Source: Sipunculus nudus (lineage: Eukaryota; Annelida; Sipuncula; Golfingiida; Sipunculidae). Taken from it: DNA of 64,000 bases. Shown here piece by piece: positions 50,087-61,900 of the stretch (position 1 is the first letter of the stretch; the number at the start of each line of letters is the position of its first letter). The position numbers and the translations under genes were made by a program. Under the pieces are notes generated by a model. It did no database searches. It was not told the DNA's origin and saw only the letters and a list, made by a program, of their open reading frames with translations. The stretch is taken from NCBI GenBank assembly GCA_026874595.1, contig CM049312.1, positions 76,669,429-76,733,428 of the forward strand, in the 5' to 3' direction.

Positions 50087-50254
50087 TTAAGGGGTATATT
50101 CCGAGATGTAAAGTCTATATTGACCAAAGATAATCCCTTGAAACTTTTATTAAAATAGGCCAGTAAATTAACTTCAGTACTATCGCACACGGGCTGTTCC
50201 TTTTATTGGTATCCACGTGTTTATAGCATATATATAGGGGGGGGGGGGGGGGGG
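50087..50254 (+). repeat. diverged left part of the TTAA MITE family
   Basis: TTAA then GGGGTATATTCC. It shares TTTTATTAAAATAGGCCAG, then ATCGCACACGGGCT, with the 45481-45940 element (AAAAATAGGCCAG, ACCGCACACAGGCT). It ends in a G18 tract at 50237-50254. Another similar end (AGAGGGACCTATTCACA) lies at about 50699. No complete copy. Confidence 0.55.
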
Positions 50255-50961
50255 TGGTCGGAGGGGGTGATTTTCCATATTTTCTAAACAGTCCTGATGA
50301 ATTTTGGTATTATTTTCCGAAGGGTCTGTCGCAGCGTCATCCATCAGAAACTACGCCACTGAACTCAGCCCAAGAAAAACCCTTTCCGTACAATCCAGCC
50401 GATGGCGTCTGGGCCATTCCGAAAGCAAGAATATGTCATGGATAATCTGCTATTGACACTGACTTTAGTTGTCAGCTGTACATCCTTATAATTTTGGTTT
50501 ATTGTCCAAACCTTGGACATACAATTTTCAAGACCATATGTTGAATCATTCATATCCTTTTAGGATAATTCTAACGATGTTCTTTCAGTTTGACTTGCAA
50601 GGGATTACAGTATTACACGAAAGGGATGAAAACTTGACTGAATACAAAACTATTATATTATTTACTGCATGGCTGCATGCGCTCAGAAAATAAAATTAGA
50701 GGGACCTATTCACAAACCAGGCATATGTTAAATATACATGAATTATATCATTTTCTACTTTGAATATCATGGTATCCCTCAATGCTTGATCTGAAAACGT
50801 TTGCTTACTCCTGTACACAAGTGGCAAAAAGCTTATTCACGTGCATAGATTCACAATTAACAATGTATAAAACAGATGAACTACAGAGATAGTGAGACCG
50901 TGGGCCAGGATGCATGCTTAAATTGCTAGGAAACTGTTGTATTAGTCAAACAGCGTGAGAT

Positions 50962-50962
<1 letters not shown>

Positions 50963-51042
<80 letters not shown>
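50963..51042. repeat. (AC)n(AT)n compound microsatellite
   Basis: About 22 AC units followed by about 17 AT units. Confidence 0.95.
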
Positions 51043-51047
<5 letters not shown>

Positions 51048-51198
51048 CAAATGTTTATGTGTACCCAGCTTTTATTGTGGTGAGAAGTCAAACCTATGAT
51101 TATACTTTTTATATTTTAAAAGGCCATGTTATTTATTTTCCATGTTATTAAAATCTTCTCGCCCACATAGCTTACATCTATAAATGAAGGATATATGT

Positions 51199-51577
51199 GG
51201 CTTCTGTGGCGCAGGGGTAGAGCACGGGACTCAAAGTCGGGAGATCGTGAGTTTAAATCTGAGCCAAGGCGGTGAGGTATTTCACGGTCGCCTTCCATTC
51301 AAGGTGAGCGCTCTGTATTCTTAATGGAAGATCGTGCCCAACGGCCGTGTTTCACTCACAAACGAGTGCGCCTTTCGGGGTTTCCTCGGTGGTATCACCC
51401 AAAAGTGGGGACGACTACCAACCCAGGGCCCGCAGGTGCAGTGATCACGGGGCCTGGGGAACACCAGGATATAAAAATGAGAGGAAGCGTGTGATATTGC
51501 TCTGTCATGTAGTCCGAAACCAATATGGAAATCTGCAGGTTACATATACTTACCTAAGCTAGCATTAAAAAAAAAAT
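51199..51577 (+). mobile_element. tRNA-derived SINE
   Basis: The head contains a good polymerase III A box (TGGCGCAGGGGTAGAGC) at about 51207 and a degraded B box (GAGTTTAAATCTG) about 40 bases later, as in a tRNA. The anticodon stem does not pair properly, so this is not a working tRNA gene. A body of about 300 bp follows, ending in an A10 tail. Target duplication not certain. Confidence 0.7.
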
Positions 51578-52699
51578 AGGATTAAAGTGGATTTTTATAT
51601 TAATTAATTAAATAGGGTTTACCTAATGTTTCATGTATATAAATAAAAGCAAAAAATAGGAAGGTATGAAAATGACTGTAAAGGCAATAACTTGAATCAG
51701 TAGATGAATGCAAGCCCGTTGCGATTATTTATAATAGACTTCATGTTTAGCTTCGAGTCAATACATCAACCCTTCTGTGCATACTTGCAGCCCTATTAAT
51801 AATAATATATTTAACCCGGTACATATATTATCTATTATATACCGAAATAAAATTTTAACTTAAAAATTATATCTTACATTTTTATACAATTATATTACTT
51901 GATACCTATCTTAAATAGAATGTGTTGTAGGATTTTCCTCACAGATAATAGAAAACAACACAATTGGGAATTTAAGTTTAAAATCACAAATGGCCGAAAG
52001 GTCTGTCAGAAACATATACTGAGAGTCTAATTGTTAAACGTGATAATCAGGGAAGCTAGAAAGATCGCGGCAGGCTACTTAACTTCGCCTTATGCCGATT
52101 AATGTTTAGCCCCTAAACACGTTAAAATGACTTAACCAAGTGCCCACAAGACGTGGGCCGTTCGGTCTGGTTCATTCAAGCACAAGAGAGATAATGGCAA
52201 TATGCAGCTTACTCTAGGCCAGCCTACTTTACAATAGGGGTACCCTATCAATGGGTCAGTCCAAATACAGATATGACGGGTGGTAGGTAGGCCTGATGTC
52301 TTCCAGTGTACATTTTTTTTTTAATTTATTGTACCACCTTCTTTCCCCGTGAAATCTCACCCTAATCTGTTAAACGTTCTTAATATGAAATGCATATAAC
52401 AATAATGTTTGTAAAAATGTATGCGTTTTTATTTAAAATAATATAATGTATTCATCAAGAAAATCAGGAAAACCATAGCTCATTCAATCTAATTTGTACC
52501 CGACCATGCATGGTTCCTTCTTGGTAACCAGGATCCATTCCAATAACAAATTTGTGTCTTCCCTCTGGTTGCATGCGAACGGTAAACAAATATAGCGATG
52601 TACACACAAATGTGTCAGCGTTAAATACAGTCATAGAAACGATGACAACCAAAATATACGCCATGACAATTCAAAACATGATACACTGAAGTAGAAATA
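51578..52699. other. intergenic sequence upstream of TRIM37
   Basis: AT-rich. No gene, RNA or repeat family recognised. Confidence 0.5.
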
Positions 52700-52920
52700 T
52701 TCAAAAACTTATCGATCATCAATGTTTTTGGATTTATTAGATTCGGGAGCCCGGGCTTGCAGCGCATTCTGTGCAGACCTGCGCCTAAAGCAACTTCCTG
52801 TCAACAGTGAAAAACTTGATCGTCTGCAGAGTGGTGGTGACAGTTGAAGAAAAGAAGTACCAGTAGTTACAACAACAGCTGGTGGGAAGCCTTGAACAAA
52901 GGCTTGTAAATCTCATCAAA
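52700..52920 (+). promoter_or_regulatory. candidate promoter and 5' UTR of TRIM37
   Basis: Sequence before the TRIM37 ATG is GC-richer than its surroundings. It contains ACTTCCTG at 52792-52799, an ETS-type core on the minus strand. No TATA box is obvious. The transcription start cannot be placed by eye. Confidence 0.3.
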
Positions 52921-52959
52921 ATGGCTTCCGAAAATGGAGGGGAGCGAAACTCAGTTGAG
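52921..52959 (+). CDS. TRIM37: TRIM37 coding exon 1 ([13 protein letters not shown])
   Basis: Start context is AAAATGG (A at -3, G at +4). Thirteen codons, then donor GTAACT. The short acidic N-terminus ending SVE matches the position just before the RING in other TRIM37 proteins. Confidence 0.88.
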
Positions 52960-55900
52960 GTAACTGAAAGAGCAAGAAATCCCTGCACTTAAACGAAATA
53001 AACATTTTCAAAAGTTGGTATTGTCCAGCCTGGCTCTCGCAAGAATAACAATAAATCTTGAATGTTTCATTATTTGGAGGAACCGTGTCTTTCGTCATAA
53101 CTGTTTTATTGTATTATCTCGCATGTATAAATAAACACATTCTAATGTTCAGAATTCGTATTAATATCAGTAAAACTTACTGTTATAAATGTTAAATTTA
53201 TCACTAAATCACTATCAATCGCCATAATATAAATGCCCTATTCTGTAAAATTGCTCCATATGATTATGAATTTATAGACTGTATAAAATTGCACCCCCTC
53301 CCCCCCCCCCCCCCCCCCCCGGAAACTGTGATTTATCTATGATACAACAACACCAAAAACATTTTATAATTGAATAAAAAACTTGCATCAATTGATAAAT
53401 TATCATCTGTTCAGTAATACCAGTATATATTGCATTCAGGCCTAGTACTTGTTGGGAAACAAAAAAACTTGTGTTCAGGTTTATTTTACTAAGTTTTGTC
53501 AAAAAAACTGCATCAATATACTCAACATATATAGTATTTTATCAACTGATGTCAGTATTTGGCTTCAAATTTAAAGTGATGTTTCCTCATAGGTACCCGA
53601 AACTGTGGTGTTTTGGGACCTGTATAAAATTATTAAATAGGTTTTGTACAAATATTACTCATTGAATCGATTGATGAGTTAGAAATGTACTTGAGTAGAG
53701 GTAGACTAGGTTTGTTTACTTTGACCAAGAATCTGTCATTGTCTTTTCAGAGCCTGGCTGAGGTGTTTCGATGTTTCATATGTATGGAGAAATTGAGAGA
53801 AGCTCGACTGTGTCCACATTGTTCTAAACTCTGTTGTTTTATGTGTATTAGGGTAAGACAAATTTTGCTTAACCACTATGTATTCCCACATATATTTCCA
53901 GCTGTATTTCCATGCTCATCCGAGAAAGTATATAAGCCCACAATACTGACAATAACAAATATTAATTCTTTTCAAAGAACAATCAAGGAATGGAATGAAC
54001 TGCCTTCAGTAATAACTAACTGCGAAAGCATGAATACATTTCATGTAATGATATTTTTATTTGGTAATATTCTTTTTATATTCAAGCAACTACAGAATTC
54101 CAAGCTCAAGACGGCAGCAATTTTTGAAATAATGCTTGACTGATTAAAGAACTAATTTACATAGCATCACTTGCATCAGAATCTTTGAGAAAATAATCTT
54201 CAGTTGGCCATTTTCTTTCTTGGAGAAATTACCATAAATCATTGATGATACCTCTATAAGCAAAATAATAACAAACCTCATAACTGCACAAATATCAAAG
54301 GGAAATATAATAAACATGTAATGATGTATATAAAAAAAAATTTTTTTTCTTATTGTCAAAAATGCAATAAGACATGCAGCACAATCACATGGAACACACT
54401 TTGTGTGCATGTCTGTGGTCATTGATTTTGACAAATTCATACTGGGCAAGTAATTAATAAAAAGTTAATGTCAAGGCCTGTATGGTGGCAAAGATACATC
54501 AAAAGAAATGTATGAAGCTTAAGAGTAGAGACATACAGTTAAAAAATTGCTTAAAAGTCATGATTTTTAGCTCGGCTGACTGAAAGTCATCTGAGCTATA
54601 GCGATCACTCGTTATCCGGCCATCCGGCCGTTAACAGAGCAGAAATCGTAACTGCTGGACCTGGAATCTTCTAACTTGACATCTGGGGAGGTCCATGAAA
54701 AGTTTTCTTGGAAATCTGAAATAAGGTCTCTGTTACTCTTATCCTCCAAGCTGTTTGTCTCATAATCCCCCCCCCCCCCCCCGCCTTTAAAGAATAAAAA
54801 ATTGGATGAAAAAGCTCAAGTATCTGTATAACTACTGCATTGATCACCATGATTCTTTGCATGAATATTGATCATGGAGTGTTCCATCAGTTCCTGTAAC
54901 CTGGTGGCGTCACCTGTATTTTTAAAAAAAATTTTTTCCCTATTTTTGAGACCTTCAAAGAGGGTGTCATCTGTTAACAGGCCACAAATCGTTACCACTG
55001 GACCTTGGATCTTCTTACTTTACAGCAAGGGAGGTCCATGAAAAGTCTCTGTGGAAACCTGAAATTAGGTCTCTGTTACCCATATTCTTTGAGCTATGGG
55101 TCTCTTTAGTACCCCTAGAATAATAGAAAAGTTGAAACAAAAGCTCAATTACTACTGCATTGTTCACCATAATTGTTTGCTTGAATATTGATCATGGAGT
55201 GTTCCATCAATTCCTGCTAATTGGTGGCGCCACCTGTATTTTTTCCAATTTTTACAAATTTTTTTCTCAGTTTTTGAGACCTTCAAATTAAGCCTCATCT
55301 TATGACAGGGCACAAATCGTAACCCCTTGACCTAGAATCTTCATACTTGACATCTAGGTAGGTCCATGAAAAGTCTTCTTGGAAATCTGAAATAAGGTCT
55401 CTGGTACTCATATCTGTTCGGTTCATAATCCCCCCCAACCCCAAATAATCAAAAATGTGATTCAAAAAGCTCCAGTAAATGAATAACTAATGCATTGATA
55501 GCCATGATTCTTTGGATATATATTGATCATGGAGTGTTCATCAGTTCCTGCAGACTGGTGGCACTACCTGTATTTTTTCAAATTTTTACACATTTTTTTT
55601 TTCTTTTTATGAGACCTTCAAATGAAGTGGTCATCTGTCAAAAAGCCCACTGAAACCCATTTCTAAGGACTCTTCATAAAATTCATGATTTTTTTTGCAA
55701 TCTGGCTGTCATTTTGCTCATTGTTAAACATTCCTTGAATTCAGCTGAGCGTCATGGCCAATGGGCAACTAGTTTTAAGTTATTGATTTCAATCAACAGT
55801 TAATCATGCTGTTTTCAATGATAACTGAAGATACACACATAAATATATAATAAATGACTATGGTTTAGAAAAGAACTCATGAATATATTAAACCATGATA

Positions 55901-58900
55901 TAAATATATATATATTAAAATAATACCAGCCCTGTTGTGCTTAGATTTGTAATGTCAAAGTTAAACATTGACATGTTTTGAAAGAATCATGCTTTATGAA
56001 CCAATAGTTATGAACTTAATGTAGATAAAAAAAACTAGCTAATAAAACCCTTGTGTGTGATAAGAAGCATATGTATTTAAAGGATACAGGTCCCTGAGAA
56101 CTGCACAAGCTCAGTTGTTAACAGATACCTGCTTTAATATAACACTGTAGATTAATCAGGGACAGGAATAGGTCAGGGGAACTTAATGAATATAATGTGA
56201 CAGGTTAATTTGAGGTTAATGAGATACCTTAAGTGCCTAAACATTGCATTTAATCAGTAAGACCTATATTACATGTATAGATTGGTGTTTAGATTTTGAT
56301 GAGGGGAGTCAGTCTATTTTATGAAATCAGCACTAAGCTAACCGGTCATAGCAGTATACATGTTTGTTTTGTTGGCACTTGGCACATAGCCAAAGAAGGC
56401 CCACCTGATTATGCTCTAGTGTTTATCAGCAATAAAAGGCATAAAGTAAATTAATGTCAGGTCCAGTCAGCTGTCTGTACACTGGATTATATAATGCTTT
56501 GAGTAATAGTTGTCAAGTGATAAAGCATGGCTGGTATCTAGGTGCTGGCAATGTTTACTTTCAGTCTTAGTCATTCAATGTTAGGCCCCTGTCCTGTTGT
56601 ATGTTCCATATATATATTTTGCCTTTAGATACAACCAAATGTAGCACTTGTATCCATGAAAGAATTGAAGAAAAAAAAACCATGACACTCTCTCTGCCAC
56701 TGTTTTTTTTTTAAATTATTGTTACATACTTATAGACTTAGTGACATAAGTAATACTTTATATTCAGGTATTATACTATATACTGGCCCTGTTTGCTTCA
56801 GTAATTTTATATATTGATACGTATTGTAGAGATGGCTGACAGACCAGAGATCACAATGTCCACATTGCAGGTAAGTTGACAACTGACTTGTTCTTAGATA
56901 GTGAATTTTATGCCATACTGTTTTATTTTAATTTGACAAACAATATCTCAAACCATTATTGAACTTTAACTTTGATATTTAAACTGTCAGGGTAAATTTT
57001 TAGCTCAGCTGACTTTAAGTCATCTGAGCTATAGTCGTGATCCTTGTCTGTCGTCCGTCCGGCCGTTAACAGGGCACGTTTTAAAACGGTTGGACCTATG
57101 AATCCAAAATTCTGCATTCTATTAGATGTCCCCAAAATCTCCTACCATACCGAAAATTGGGTCATTAGGACTATGTTTCTTCGAGATATTAAGGAAAAAC
57201 CTCCGTTTTTCATAAAAAAAGCCATTGTTACACTTCTAGACTGCCTAATATCAAAACCACTGATCTGTTTTTGATCATATTTAGTATTCATATTCTTCCA
57301 TACATTTTCTGTGCACATACCAAAAATTAGGTCAGTATTGGGTATTATTTTGAAGTTATGGGCCCTAATATAATGCATTTTTTTTTAAATCAGGAAATAT
57401 ATTTGCTCACTTAACATGAGAATTGCTGAAGCTGGAGACTTTTTTTCAGGAATATAACTTTATTTAATCAAGATTCAATTGTTTACCCCAAATTAGATCT
57501 GAATTTTGCAAATTTTTCAAGTTATTAGCATAAATAAAAAATCAATACCTTAAATTTTGTCCAACTTTGGCAATGGCACATTTTTTCCCTTTAAGCACTG
57601 TTGATTAAATTTCCACAGCATATATACATAAGGATTTAATCTTTTAAAATATGAAATTTCAAAGGAATTGTTTGAAAAGAGTAGCTTTTATTCAAGTTTT
57701 CATACACCATGTCAAGTGGTGTTTACATCTAGCCCAACTAGTAGTACAGCCTTCACTTGCATTATGTAACCCACCGCAGGCAGCTGACCTTGGCTCAGCT
57801 TGGCCACTACTAGCAGGCTTCCCCTCTGCCCTGCACTCCCCCCCCCCCCCCACCCCAGCTGGTGCATAAACTAGATGAATGTCATAATTTTCTGTATTTT
57901 ATTTTATTCTTGGCTGTGCTACATTTTAGATTTTGTATTGTACCACCAGGGTTACAATGATTAAAGTGCACATTTGATTGTGTCCACAAAGTGATGTATT
58001 GCTATGAAAGTGTGGATGTTCATCAGATAAGTAATGCTTTACTTCAGAAGAGTAAAACTTCACCAGGTATGAAATTGACTATTAATTCCAGTAATTAATT
58101 ATAGCTGAGATTGTAATTAGCATAATGATATTGTTTGTCCCTCATTCATCCAACAGTGTGTATAGTTTATTTGAAAAGGTGTTTTTATTTGATCAAATTT
58201 ACTGAATCTTTTATTTTATTTCAGTGAATAAAATTAAGCATGTACTGAAAACTCCAATGTGCAAAACTTTTTAATAGGGATTCAAGGAATAATCTTGTAG
58301 ATGCCATGTTGTGGCATTATTTTCTTTTAAATTCAGTTTAAACATTCGATTTAAAAATAATAAAATATATGTGTATGCATAATATGACCCAATATGAGCT
58401 ACAATCTGGATATATAATGATTGCAACTTAGAATTCTAATATTTTAACTTATATTTTCAGTTTTTTTATTACAGATTTATAACACTTGTAAATAAAAAAA
58501 TGAATCAGATAAAAACTATTAATGGAAAAAGTGGATATGCTAAAAAAAGGCTTATATATAAACTTAAATGCATTATTCCCTTGAAAGTTAAATAAAGGTA
58601 TTAGTCCATTCTCTCCACTTGCCTGTCCATCTGTAAATTTTTCATATGCATCACAGTATCTCAAAACTTTTACTGTTTTTCTTCATGACAGTCTTGTCAG
58701 AGTATTAGTTTGCAATCATATATTTAGAACTTTACTATAACCAAGTAGGAGCGCCCCTTTCCTCTTAGCTTCTCATATGCTTATATATATGAAATACATT
58801 ACAATAGAATATTTTTCATATTTTGCAGTTGCAAAGTTTTCAAACTTAAGCTGGGCGACATGACCCATGGGTCCTTGGTTTATATTCTGGATTCTCAACA

Positions 58901-61900
58901 TCATTGTTTGTTTAAAACTGAATAAATACCAGACATGGTGCGAATACTTGCAAATGTATTTGAATACAAATATGAATATGTACTCCATTATAAAATTTCT
59001 TGCATAAGAATGGGAATTCAGGTAAAAATGAAAGTATTTGAATACCAGTGCAAATACTTTCAAAATGTATTCATGAATGTATTCATGAGTATATTCTATA
59101 ATATTATTTTAATAATCATTTCAGTTGTATTTTATTATAAAAAATCATATTATTCTCTTATTATTTTTAATAAAAATTATATTTGGCACAATAATTGTTA
59201 TTAAATTTTAATAAATAGTTAAATTCTTTATCTTATATGTGCTGCTTATCAGTTATATGGCCAAGTCAAAATCTGTATGACAATAGCACTCCTTTTGTTA
59301 ATAAAATAAAAGAAATCAATCTCTTCCCTGTCTCCAAAGAAACTATCAAAATCATACATAAGCTAAACACCAACAACTCATAATACAGCTTATATTTATT
59401 TCCACACAAAACCAGCATGTGCCTCATTTCAAAATCATAATTTTTATCATATATAACAGCTGAGCGTCGTGACCCATGGGTCCCTTGTTTGAAAAAGTTA
59501 CAAAAAAATAAATTTCATCGTTCCTCTGTATAATTGTAGAGACATTTTCATTGGGCTTGCCTAATTATGTTACCAGTTAAATTCATATTCATTGTCATTG
59601 CTGAGGTTTGTGAGGTTTACCATTTTAATATCAGCATTAACTTGTAATGATAATATCAAATAGAGACTAAAAATTCAATGTAACCTTAGCCAAGATGCAA
59701 TGACTTTACTGTTAAACTAGAAATCTGCTTTCTAAGGAATGCAAGCCTACACCAAATACTTATATGGCCCATATTTCCAGGTTCATTCATGAATAAGTTA
59801 CCCTACATATGTGAATATTCCTTGAAGACATACCTGCATCTGGATCATGTGCTGCATCCACACCTAAATGTAATCGATCCTTCATTAGCCCATTCCCAAA
59901 ATGCCCTGAATATTTAATTAGATTCCATTCATTACTGCGTGAGTTATGTTGTGAAAGCATACCTTGTCAGCGGAGGCAATTATCAGTTACTGGTGCTGGT
60001 GTGTTTCACACATTTCTCATTATTTTATCATTACAGAGCATCCCTTCACTTACACGAGCTAGTCAACTGCCGCTGGGCGGCCGAGGTCACACAACGTCTG
60101 GACTCGCTACAGCTTCAGCCGCCCTCTACATCAAGAGTTGAAGAGTCAGAAAAAGACAAGTAGGCAGTCAATTTATTCCTTATTATTTTATATCAGATTT
60201 GAAAGAAAAATAGTATGGTCTGTGTTTCCAGTTACACATTTTCCACCCTTAAAAAAAACAAAAACAGCTACCCAAATAATGTTATGTATAAATTCACCTG
60301 CAAACACGTAATAGGGACGTGACATTTTCTACAGAGTCTGAAATCTTAAATGTCTGTATTGTTACTTCCAAATGGGATAGAAAATTAATCATTTTTTTTC
60401 CTGAGTATTTTATCATGTGTTAGGAAAATAAACCCATAAACTCCAGCATCCATATGATTTATGTCATAAATGTTGAAAGTAAAAAGTTGATTTTATTTAC
60501 TTCTGTTGAATGGATCACTTTTAATTTTGTCTTCAGGATTATTATTGGGATCAGAAATGATAAAAAGAAGGAAAAGTAGGATGTAAATCATCCAATTTTT
60601 TCCAGTCCAATCATCACACTTACCAAATTTTCCAGCCGGATAAAAATCTGCCGGATAATCCTTGATATCGTGAAGGATATTTGTAGCCAATTTTTCCTGC
60701 TGGATCTAAAAAATCCCCTGGTAAAATCGGTAGATGGGAGGATGGCTTAAGATTAGATCTTTTATACTGGTTGATTTTCTTTTGTGTTGTTGTTTCAGGT
60801 GTGAAATTCACCATGAGAAACTGTGTGTGTATTGTTGGACCTGCAAGACCTGTATATGTCACCAGTGTGCATTGTGGGGAGGCACAGTAAGTTCTTAATC
60901 ATGTAACATACTTATTACTAAATAACAATTTGCTGTACTAGAAAGATTTACATTGTGATTTGAATAAACTGGTGTAATGTTTAAATAGATAAAAATTATG
61001 ATAAATTTTAGATCAAATTGTATATAGTTGTGAAGGATGGAAGATGAAGCTCCCATAAAAAAATTTCTTCAGTTTTATTGCTTTTATTGCATTATTTTGT
61101 ATTTTAGTTGTTATTCATAAATATATTATTATGTTATAAAGGTTTGCAAACTGATTTATTAGCCTGAATTTTAACACTGCATCTTATTAGCATGACCTTG
61201 CCAATGCTACCACATGTAGTACTAATAAAAATATGTGTCTTAAAGCAGGTTCCTATCCTTCCCGGTACCTGTATCTCAAATCTTTAGATTACAGCATACT
61301 CAGTAGTTTAGGTTCTTGGGATCAAAGATTTGAAAGTTGTTGTTGACATTTGTGGAATATGATGGATAGATTGTCCTCAAAATTCTTAATAACAAATTTT
61401 GTTCATGATTAAAATTGTAGGTTCCTTATGTCCTTTCAAAATATATCTGTAACCCCGCAGCACACAGACCATACATTCAAACCACTAGATGAAGTATATG
61501 AGGAGCACATGGCTAGGATAAACGACCAGGTGGCCCAGGTGAAACGACGCCATGTTGAACTCATCAGTCATATACAAGATGTGGTAGGTTGGCATTTCCT
61601 TCTGTTAGATATTGTAAAATCAAGGATTGTATTTAACTGTTTTCTAAATGGCAGAAACTGCAAGTATAAAATGGCTTAAGTCTTGAAGCTCTGTCGTTTC
61701 ATTGATCTGGTTAGGTTCTAGATTGTCATGGCTGGGTCTCAACTGCTGAGATTGGTGGAGGTTATGTATGCTGCTTTTGCCTTTGTGGTGGTGGGTGTTG
61801 TGGCTTTCCTAGAAATCACCGGTCTGGGTAAAACGATGACGGTCTCTCGCGGCTTCCTGCTTTGCTTGGTGGCATCACGTATATTGGTTCACAAAGTTAT

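Noticed and set aside
51199-51275. A tRNA gene in the TRIM37 upstream region
   Set aside because: A and B boxes are present, but the anticodon stem and the T-arm do not fold properly and a SINE body and A tail follow.
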